Origin: Planctomycetaceae bacterium
GTDB taxonomy: Bacteria; Planctomycetota; Planctomycetia; Pirellulales; Thermoguttaceae
Length of the DNA stretch: 9,160 bases
Assembly (NCBI GenBank): GCA_031287585.1
Contig: JAITST010000401.1
Coordinates: forward strand, 1-9,160
Direction: 5' to 3'
Positions 1 to 5,737 of the stretch are shown here, piece after piece. Numbering within the stretch: the first letter of the stretch is position 1; each line of letters opens with the position of its first letter. The translations under genes and the position numbers were made by a program. Under the pieces are notes generated by a model. That model was not told the DNA's origin. It made no database searches and saw nothing but the letters and a program-made list of their open reading frames with translations.

Positions 1-492
1 AAGTTCGACCATAACATCAATCGCCTCACGTGCCGTTTTCGCGCGTTGTAACGCAAACGTAATCAACATCGGATAGTTGATGACCGCCCTCGGATTGACA
101 AGTTCCTCGTGACCGCCGAACGTCGTTTCCGCAACCGCGAGTTGATGCTCGTTGATACAACCTTGACGCGGGAAGTGGTCAACGTGAAGCAAACCTTGTT
201 CCCAGACAACACCGATAACCTGATATGTATGAGCAACTTGCGGAATCTGAATTTCGCCGTGGTGTTTAGTTTTCGGAACAGTGATGAACGTTCCGTCAGG
301 ATGGTCTTGAGCGGGAAAGATAGCAAGTTGCGGATAAAAACCAGCGGAGTCCGCGGTGTAAGTAATCGAAACTGTACCGTCAACCGACGCGTCTTTCGAG
401 ACAAGGATGTTGGTACAAGCGAACAGAGTTTGAACACAAGAGAAAATGACAGCCGCAACGAGCAACGTTGAACGATATAGTGTGTTTGACAT
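1..492 (-). CDS. Exported dipeptidase, peptidase family C69 (partial, N-terminal 164 residues)
   Basis: Family C69 enzymes are N-terminal-nucleophile hydrolases that cleave dipeptides after removal of the leader exposes a catalytic Cys. Reading the minus strand from ATG at 492-490 gives an open frame to the window edge. Residues 1-25 form a hydrophobic leader ending LFA. It is followed at once by Cys26 in ACTNILVSKDASVDGTVSIT, the family's signature start: CTN, then K-x-A-S-x-D-G, then a TADS-like motif. Further on, GCINEHQLAVAETTFGGHEE (residues 111-130) matches the conserved NE-x-x-(L/V)-A-x-x-E-T-T-F-G block. The C-terminal two thirds lie outside the window. The start is chosen because it places the leader directly before Cys26; no clear SD site precedes it. 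The leader implies a periplasmic or surface enzyme. It is separated from the operon by about 390 bases and is probably an unrelated housekeeping gene. Family call is confident; substrate is unknown. Confidence 0.9.
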   Translation of the reverse strand, partial: MSNTLYRSTLLVAAVIFSCVQTLFACTNILVSKDASVDGTVSITYTADSAGFYPQLAIFPAQDHPDGTFITVPKTKHHGEIQIPQVAHTYQVIGVVWEQGLLHVDHFPRQGCINEHQLAVAETTFGGHEELVNPRAVINYPMLITFALQRAKTAREAIDVMVEL

Positions 493-555
493 TTGTATTT
501 CAGTAAACGTGTTTGAAAGTATTGAGGTTAGTCCACGACAGGACACGAGTTAGAT

Positions 556-584
556 ATGATAACATCAGAGCAATGGGTTTGCAA
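556..584 (-). promoter_or_regulatory. Possible sigma-70-type promoter for the dipeptidase gene
   Basis: On the minus strand, TTGCAA (584-579) and TATCAT (561-556) are separated by 17 bases. The -10 box matches consensus at five of six positions and the -35 box at four of six. It lies about 64 bases upstream of the dipeptidase ATG. A match this good can occur by chance in AT-rich DNA, so the call is weak. Confidence 0.3.
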
Positions 585-778
585 GTAGGTGGCGTAACCA
601 TTCTAGCACCATTTTCCATCTTATCAAACATCATTCGATTCGCTATTGACCGATTGGAATAATGACGACAGTCGGGTGTTCTTGTCCGTTCACAAAAAAA
701 TTACCGCTTGTTAAAAATACGGAATCCTGAATTTATATTTCACTATGATTTTCAATCTACATTATTATGACGGCTTCT

Positions 779-839
779 AAAAACCTCACCTTTTCGTTTA
801 GCAAGTTCCTAATTTTACGTGAATTGTTGTTTTGAGGTT
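779..839 (-). terminator. Weak candidate terminator after the four-gene operon
   Basis: On the minus strand, AACCTCA (839-833) can pair with TGAGGTT (788-782). This is a 7-bp stem followed by a short T run (783-779). It sits about 40 bases after the stop codon of the last operon gene. The loop of 44 bases is much longer than in a typical intrinsic terminator, so this may be only a chance pairing. Confidence 0.25.
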
Positions 840-880
840 GTAGGTTTCTAGAAGATACTGTCGACCTATTCGGCAGATGG

Positions 881-2278
881 TTATAATGCCAGTGCCGATT
901 TTTGTAATTCTTCCAACGCATCTTTTAAGGATTGTTTTTCCGGTATCGGTTTCCCATTCATCGGGTCGAATATTGGAACGTTTATTTTCCATTTCGCAAG
1001 CCGCTGTACCGCTTCGTTATAATTGCTCGGCGAATCGCCTTTCAATACAGCGTTAGCATCGTCCCCTGTCAACCAAACAAAAATCTGTTTTGCAACAGCG
1101 ATGTCGGTTTCTGTAACGAATTGCGGTTCCAGTTCTGTTATCTCTTTCAATGGAGCAGAAACATCGTTACCGGATTCCATAAATGAAAGTTGCTTGGCAA
1201 ATTGAATCCATGGGTCTTGATTATTCGCTTGAAAATTTTTATGTTGCGCCGCTTTTTGAACTTCAACCGCTGCGAGAAATATCTGACGATTTTCTTTTAG
1301 CCGCGACGTTGCCGAAGCGGATTTATCTTGACGTAAATGAAACCACGGCGTTTTTTCGTCGTTGTCATCTACTACAAATGCCAACGGATCAACCTCACCG
1401 TTTTTGTATAATTCGGCGACCTTGTCCCTCAATTTTTCGTCTTTCAATAAGTCGTCTAACTGCGATTCCTTTTTATCAGTTAAACCAAAACACGTTTGCA
1501 GATTGCGGAGTAATGTTTGCAAGTCAGGTTCCGGTTCTTTCTTTGCGAAAGCCAAGGATAAATGCTTGCGCAGTGATTCCTTCCTTTGATTATCGTCCGC
1601 TTGCTTTGCATCAAGATTTAGTTTCTCCAACCAACTTTGTAATGAATCAACCCCATTTGAGTTGCCGGAAAACCAGTTTTTCCAGTCATTTAGCATTTGT
1701 CCGGGATTGATGTTTGGACATTCAAGCGAATCAAGACCTTGCCCACTTATCGTTTTAAGAAAAGCGACAAGAACGATAAGAATCGTTACGATGATACATA
1801 GTAATTTATGACGCATAATCCAGCACCCTTTCTTAGGTAAGTCATTAGTAGGTGATTTAGGTAAGTCATTAGGAAACAATTGAGCGAGTTCTTGTTGCCA
1901 AACGTCTAGTTCAGGACGTTGTAGCGAACCGGCAGGAATTTCCTTTGTCCAGTCAATTGTATTGGTAACGAGTTCGGCAAGTTTCGGTTGTAATTCTTTC
2001 AGTTTGTCGATAATTCGTCGTGTATCTACGCGAGAAATATCACAGCCCGGTACGGTAACGAGGAGAATTTCGCGTCCCCATCTGCAAGTATCGGCTTGTA
2101 GGGCTTCCTGACTGACACCGATAAAATCATTGCCGACGTGAGCAGACTTTTCCCGCACCGCTGACAGCCGTTCACCAAGCCCATCAGGAACTTCCCCCTG
2201 TTGAGGGAGCAACGTAACGTGGTGATGCAGTCCCGCACGCGGCGTTTCAGCGAATAAGTAAATCATCGGTTGCGGCAT
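881..2278 (-). CDS. Single-span membrane protein of unknown function, last gene of the GTPase operon
   Basis: I do not recognise this 465-residue protein. Residues 1-150 form a soluble head containing a His triplet (18-20) and a hydrophobic ILLVTVP strand (71-77). A basic stretch (KK at 149-150, then R and HK) leads into a membrane span at about 158-176. Positive-inside logic puts the head in the cytosol and residues 180-465 outside. The outer part is helical, rich in Leu, Lys, Asp, Gln and Trp, with no catalytic motif I can name. Start choice: an ATG 12 bases further upstream is in frame (residues MEEI), but the ATG at 2278 has GGAGG five bases before it and overlaps the preceding TAA as TAATG, so it is preferred. 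This overlap implies translational coupling to the GTPase gene and suggests a partner present in fixed ratio, perhaps with the head contacting the GTPase domain. That role is inference. Confidence 0.85.
   Translation of the reverse strand: MPQPMIYLFAETPRAGLHHHVTLLPQQGEVPDGLGERLSAVREKSAHVGNDFIGVSQEALQADTCRWGREILLVTVPGCDISRVDTRRIIDKLKELQPKLAELVTNTIDWTKEIPAGSLQRPELDVWQQELAQLFPNDLPKSPTNDLPKKGCWIMRHKLLCIIVTILIVLVAFLKTISGQGLDSLECPNINPGQMLNDWKNWFSGNSNGVDSLQSWLEKLNLDAKQADDNQRKESLRKHLSLAFAKKEPEPDLQTLLRNLQTCFGLTDKKESQLDDLLKDEKLRDKVAELYKNGEVDPLAFVVDDNDEKTPWFHLRQDKSASATSRLKENRQIFLAAVEVQKAAQHKNFQANNQDPWIQFAKQLSFMESGNDVSAPLKEITELEPQFVTETDIAVAKQIFVWLTGDDANAVLKGDSPSNYNEAVQRLAKWKINVPIFDPMNGKPIPEKQSLKDALEELQKSALAL
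1833..1872 (-). repeat. Tandem 24-bp period duplication in the linker before the membrane span
   Basis: A 16-bp sequence, ttaggtaagtcattag on the plus strand, occurs at 1833-1848 and again at 1857-1872, a period of 24 bases. In the protein it gives NDLPKSPTNDLPKK, two NDLPK copies eight residues apart, just before the transmembrane segment. The period keeps the frame, so the duplication only lengthens the cytosolic linker. Confidence 0.8.
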
Positions 2279-2288
2279 TATTTCCTCC
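2276..2288 (-). promoter_or_regulatory. Shine-Dalgarno site and TAATG coupling junction
   Basis: GGAGG (2288-2284) lies inside the last codons of the GTPase gene, five bases before the ATG at 2278-2276. The A of that ATG is also the last base of the GTPase stop codon TAA. This is the classic layout for re-initiation by terminating ribosomes. It decides the start of the downstream gene against the in-frame ATG at 2290. Confidence 0.8.
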
Positions 2289-4686
2289 ATTCGGGTAATG
2301 AGGGTTCAGTCGGCATATTTCTCGGAACATCAACTTCGGTAATATCCTTTTCGGTGATTTGCAAGATAGTATGTGGATTACCCTTATCAATTCCCTTTTT
2401 GTCTTCGGCGTGTATTACTGTCTCAACTGGCAGAAATTGTCCGTGCTTGTATAAGTATTGCTTTGATGTCCACAAATAGCCGCCATTTTTATAGTCTTCC
2501 CAATAATCTGCCCCAGTCGGAAGGGCAGGCACTCTGCCTTTCCCTTTGTAATTATCAAGAAATTCTTTTTTTCGCCGTTCGTAATCCTGTTGTGCATCTC
2601 TATTGTCCTGTAAGTATTTCTTATACTGTTGTACTTCGCCTCTCATTGTTCCTAGTGGTGCGCTGTTAAGGTAGTTATTACACACTGTCTCAGTACGGTC
2701 ATTTTTTACTTTATCATAGAAACTTTTATCCCACTTGTAATTCAGTTCCTCAATCTTGCGGTTCAATGATTGCAAAAGGGTATCAGCACCATTATTCACA
2801 TCGACATTACTCAACTTTTGACCGGCTTCGACAATTTCTTTAACCATCGAAACAGTTCGTTCATAGGATGTACCATAATTTTTTATCATATCATTTACCT
2901 TCTCATCGGTTCGGTTAATGATGTCTTTACACAGAGTTTGCCACTTATCATCACGTTTTTTCCAGCCAGTAAGTGCTTCAAAAGCGGATTTTAAATTACC
3001 CACATTGAACGAGGCATTGACATCTTTCTCGAAGTCCTCCCAATTTTTAGTGAGTATAATTACATTGAGGGCTAATCTTGCTTCCTGAATGATACTATGC
3101 CGCTTTTGTCGTTGCTCCCCAGTTGCATAATCAGGATACGGGAAAAACGTATTTTTGTCTCCTTCACTTATTAATATGTTAAAGTCGCTCTCTTTTTCCG
3201 TCTTTTTAGCATTGGCATACAACGTGTCCAACTTTACCAGAGCGGCTTCATTTTCTTGTAGATATAATTCGGCTTTTGCGCTGGTAACAATCTTGTTCAC
3301 TTCGGATTTGTGTCTGCCGTTAGGGTAATCCTTTTCGTATTGCTCTCCCAATTTTACCTTATCAGCAGAATTGGCGGTATCTCTTATTGTCATAAAAGCA
3401 TCGTCATCAGTTTTCTGCTTTATTGTCTCAATGTATGTTAATGCCTGTGACCGCCACCAAAACCAATGTAGATGTAGAAACGGAAAATATGATTCGTTTC
3501 GGTAACTTTCAAGATACTTTTGCCATCCTAACAATTCGTCCGGTGATGTTTGCGATTTGTTTATCGCCGTATGTGCTGCACGAAAGCGTGACAAGTCCTG
3601 AAATGTATGAAAACCGGTAATGATACCCCATAACATAACACAGAACATAGATGTTCGTATACAGACATTCCAAAATACTTTCTTGCGAACTTTTTTTATC
3701 TTATCAACCTTTTCCGTTTCTTTCTTCGGCAGACGATTGATAAGCGTTTCCGATAAGTTTTTAACATCGTCGGTCTTATTCCACTTCCGCATCCATCGCG
3801 GCAACCGTTGAGAAGTGATTAGCGGAATCCATTGATTGGGCAATTCAAGTTTCTCCAGCCGCTCTACCTCCATTGTGTTAATCTGTTCGGCAAGCCAACA
3901 GAACGGAAACGGCACACCGAAAGATTGTAACGGATTTACCTTGACCGGTTTCCCGTTGACACATTTACCTAATCCGCTCATCGGAAAAACGGCAAAATGT
4001 TCTTTGCCAATCGAGCTTTCCAATGCTTGCCGCAAACCCCAATACATCTGATTGTCTGCAAAAAATTGTGTAACATTATTCTGTTCCGCAGCCAACGCAT
4101 TGACGGGAATATCTGAATACCTATCCCACTTGGTCAGTATCAATGCAACCGGACATTGCCGCTCACCTTCCATCGTCCCTATCAAAGAGGAAAATGCCGT
4201 TTGCAGTTTACCAATCTCATTGGGGATTTCACTGGTACGTTCTCCTTTTTCAGGAGTAATCGCAAGAACAAGAATTCCGTCAAGGTTTCGCATCTTTTCC
4301 CTGATTTTTTTGGTAAACTCATTATTGTTGTTGTTCAGGAGGTCGGGATTGATAAGTTCGCCAGCATAATCAATAATTTCAACATAGAATTCACCTTGCG
4401 TTTTACTCGACAAAGTGAACCGGTATCTTGGTGGATTATCTGCATCGGGCGGGGTAGGGTTGGGTAAATCCCCGTGTTCTAAACCCCGTTCGTATGCGGC
4501 GAGTTCTTTTGCCCATTCACGCATTTGATCACTACCAAATTCATCAATATAGGCACCGCAGACCTCACCCGTCTCGGTAGGGCGGCGTTTACCGCCCATC
4601 GACATTGCCGTAAGGGTACACGTCTTTCCTGAACCGGAAAGACCGTAGAGAGCGAACTTGTACAATTTTTTATCAATGTTTCTCAT
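2278..4686 (-). CDS. Membrane-anchored P-loop GTPase with long helical C-terminal region
   Basis: This 802-residue protein starts with a G domain. The P-loop is GLSGSGKT (residues 15-22), preceded by a hydrophobic strand. The G3 motif is DYAGE (106-110), with D-x-x-G and a Glu where Ras-type proteins have Gln. The G4 motif is TKWD (185-188), which indicates guanine specificity. A G5-like SGLG follows (237-240). A five-Asn run (118-122) sits just after G3, in the switch II region. After a very basic stretch (about 321-336) comes one membrane span (about 338-359), then some 440 residues of charged, mostly helical sequence with TPR-like fragments such as YEKDYPNGRHKSEV. The basic side puts the GTPase in the cytosol and the long tail outside. 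The G domain resembles those in multi-gene bacterial conflict systems (the 'double-GTPase' type), but I see only one G domain. ATG at 4686 has no SD site. Its role as the switch of a membrane complex is inference. Confidence 0.9.
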   Translation of the reverse strand: MRNIDKKLYKFALYGLSGSGKTCTLTAMSMGGKRRPTETGEVCGAYIDEFGSDQMREWAKELAAYERGLEHGDLPNPTPPDADNPPRYRFTLSSKTQGEFYVEIIDYAGELINPDLLNNNNNEFTKKIREKMRNLDGILVLAITPEKGERTSEIPNEIGKLQTAFSSLIGTMEGERQCPVALILTKWDRYSDIPVNALAAEQNNVTQFFADNQMYWGLRQALESSIGKEHFAVFPMSGLGKCVNGKPVKVNPLQSFGVPFPFCWLAEQINTMEVERLEKLELPNQWIPLITSQRLPRWMRKWNKTDDVKNLSETLINRLPKKETEKVDKIKKVRKKVFWNVCIRTSMFCVMLWGIITGFHTFQDLSRFRAAHTAINKSQTSPDELLGWQKYLESYRNESYFPFLHLHWFWWRSQALTYIETIKQKTDDDAFMTIRDTANSADKVKLGEQYEKDYPNGRHKSEVNKIVTSAKAELYLQENEAALVKLDTLYANAKKTEKESDFNILISEGDKNTFFPYPDYATGEQRQKRHSIIQEARLALNVIILTKNWEDFEKDVNASFNVGNLKSAFEALTGWKKRDDKWQTLCKDIINRTDEKVNDMIKNYGTSYERTVSMVKEIVEAGQKLSNVDVNNGADTLLQSLNRKIEELNYKWDKSFYDKVKNDRTETVCNNYLNSAPLGTMRGEVQQYKKYLQDNRDAQQDYERRKKEFLDNYKGKGRVPALPTGADYWEDYKNGGYLWTSKQYLYKHGQFLPVETVIHAEDKKGIDKGNPHTILQITEKDITEVDVPRNMPTEPSLPEWRK

Positions 4687-4707
4687 AGTTGTTTAGTTGT
4701 AACAGGG
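4687..4707 (-). promoter_or_regulatory. Leader of the GTPase gene, resembling the leader of the preceding gene
   Basis: The 47-base gap between the stop at 4734 and the ATG at 4686 contains no purine-rich SD site. Its last 21 bases read CCCTGTTACAACTAAACAAC plus T on the minus strand. The leader just before the 5699 start reads CCCTGTCACTAACAAG. Both share CCCTGT-Y-AC and a CTAA-(A)-CAA core next to the ATG. They may be related translation-initiation leaders; this is a visual comparison only. Confidence 0.3.
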
Positions 4708-4733
4708 TGATAGAGTAAGTTTCGTTGTTAATA

Positions 4734-5699
4734 TTATGATTTTGGTTTTTTCAGCAAAAACGCAAATGGCTTGAATAGGTAAAATCGAGTGAACGGCAAT
4801 ACGATGGCAATGACAAAGAGAATCACGATGAATGCGGCAATACCTTTGATACTGGTAAAAAAGGAATACAAAGTTGCTTTTCCCATTCTCTCGACCGCAT
4901 CGCCTGTTTTCCCGGCAACTTTTTCAATCGCTTTCTCTGCGCCTTTTGAAACCCCTTCAATCACAGTGGCAGCAACATCACCGGCACATTCCGTCAACCG
5001 TTTCAAACCTTCCTGTGTTAGGTTCCCGGCGGTATCCATAAAACCTTCAGGATCGAGCAGATACCAAGCCAACGCACCGCCCGCAAGCCATTTTTCCCAG
5101 TGCGGCGTAACATATTTTGTCCAAAACGTATTCGCAGCGTCACCGTATTTCGTAAATAATTGTCCGTAGTCAGCAAGATTTACGGCTCGCTTACCAGCGG
5201 GACTGACCAGTTTCCCTCCGTGAATTGCCGCATCGACTCGCATTGCCGACTTCGCAATATCATCACCGTACATTCCGATTGCTGTAACGGTATCAGCACC
5301 ACCCCGCTCTAAAAACTTTGCCCGCTGCATCATATCAGGCAGATTTTTTTCACAGGTTTTGGCTCCTTGACCGAGAACAAGGAGATATTCTTTGGATGGA
5401 GTGTCGAGTTCATCGGCAAAGCGAATCAACGCCGGGTCAACGGCTTGTAGTTCCGTTTTTACCGCGTTTTTCAACATCGCGGGGGTGGGTTTTGCTGACT
5501 TAACTATTCGTTTGGCAGACGACTCGAGTGCTTCCTTGCCTGCCTTGCTTTTGCTCATTGTTTTCACAACGTCATCGGCACCGCGAATCGGCACGTCATC
5601 GGCAACCTTTACCGCCTTGCGCAAAAAGGATTCAAACATACCAGCATTACTTTGCGTTGCACAAAGTAAAACGATAATAAAAGGAATAATGTGTTTCAT
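4734..5699 (-). CDS. Secreted protein with C-terminal membrane anchor, unknown function
   Basis: No family is recognised for this 321-residue protein. Residues 1-19 form a Sec-type signal peptide: MKH, a hydrophobic core IIPFIIVLLCA, then a likely cut after SNA. The mature region is rich in Ala, Lys and Asp, with amphipathic helices (20-90). A short hydrophobic stretch WLAGGALAWYLL (204-215) is followed by a Gly/Ala/Lys-rich helix (about 238-275). A strong membrane span (about 286-302) precedes a basic tail ending KKPKS. Predicted topology is therefore type I: the bulk outside the inner membrane, the anchor at the C terminus and the tail in the cytosol. It lies 38 bases after the lipoprotein gene and 47 bases before the GTPase gene, all in one direction, so co-transcription is likely. 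It could be the link between the lipoprotein and the GTPase, which is inference. Confidence 0.85.
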   Translation of the reverse strand: MKHIIPFIIVLLCATQSNAGMFESFLRKAVKVADDVPIRGADDVVKTMSKSKAGKEALESSAKRIVKSAKPTPAMLKNAVKTELQAVDPALIRFADELDTPSKEYLLVLGQGAKTCEKNLPDMMQRAKFLERGGADTVTAIGMYGDDIAKSAMRVDAAIHGGKLVSPAGKRAVNLADYGQLFTKYGDAANTFWTKYVTPHWEKWLAGGALAWYLLDPEGFMDTAGNLTQEGLKRLTECAGDVAATVIEGVSKGAEKAIEKVAGKTGDAVERMGKATLYSFFTSIKGIAAFIVILFVIAIVLPFTRFYLFKPFAFLLKKPKS

Positions 5700-5733
5700 C
5701 TTGTTAGTGACAGGGCTTACCCCGTCTTGTTAG
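5697..5733 (-). repeat. Duplicated 11-base leader motif CTAACAAGAYG
   Basis: On the minus strand, CTAACAAGACG (5733-5723) recurs as CTAACAAGATG (5707-5697), and the ATG of the second copy is the start codon of the gene starting at 5699. The first copy lies in the loop and arm of a small CCCC/GGGG hairpin (5736-5733 with 5723-5720). The copies differ only at the T that makes the start codon. Neither has an SD-like purine run. Confidence 0.5.
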
Positions 5734-5737
5734 GGGA

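Larger units (their letters stand above)
493..880. other. Gene-free stretch between the operon and the dipeptidase gene
   Basis: No open frame here has a credible start, ribosome-binding site or protein-like composition. The stretch is AT-rich with several A/T runs (around 691-720 and 740-770). It holds the 3' end of the operon transcript with a weak hairpin, and the leader and possible promoter of the dipeptidase gene. I saw no tRNA cloverleaf, riboswitch core or repeat array. Confidence 0.6.

Noticed and set aside
109..471. Plus-strand open frame of 120 codons at the left end
   Set aside because: It is antisense to the minus-strand dipeptidase frame, which carries the unmistakable C69 signature and a signal peptide. 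The plus-strand product has no family features.
1183..1710. Plus-strand open frame of 175 codons
   Set aside because: It lies wholly antisense within the single-span protein gene, with no ribosome-binding site and no recognisable domain.
4789..5169. Plus-strand open frame of 126 codons
   Set aside because: Antisense to the secreted anchor protein. Its hydrophobic look comes from the complement of Ala/Gly/Lys-rich codons.
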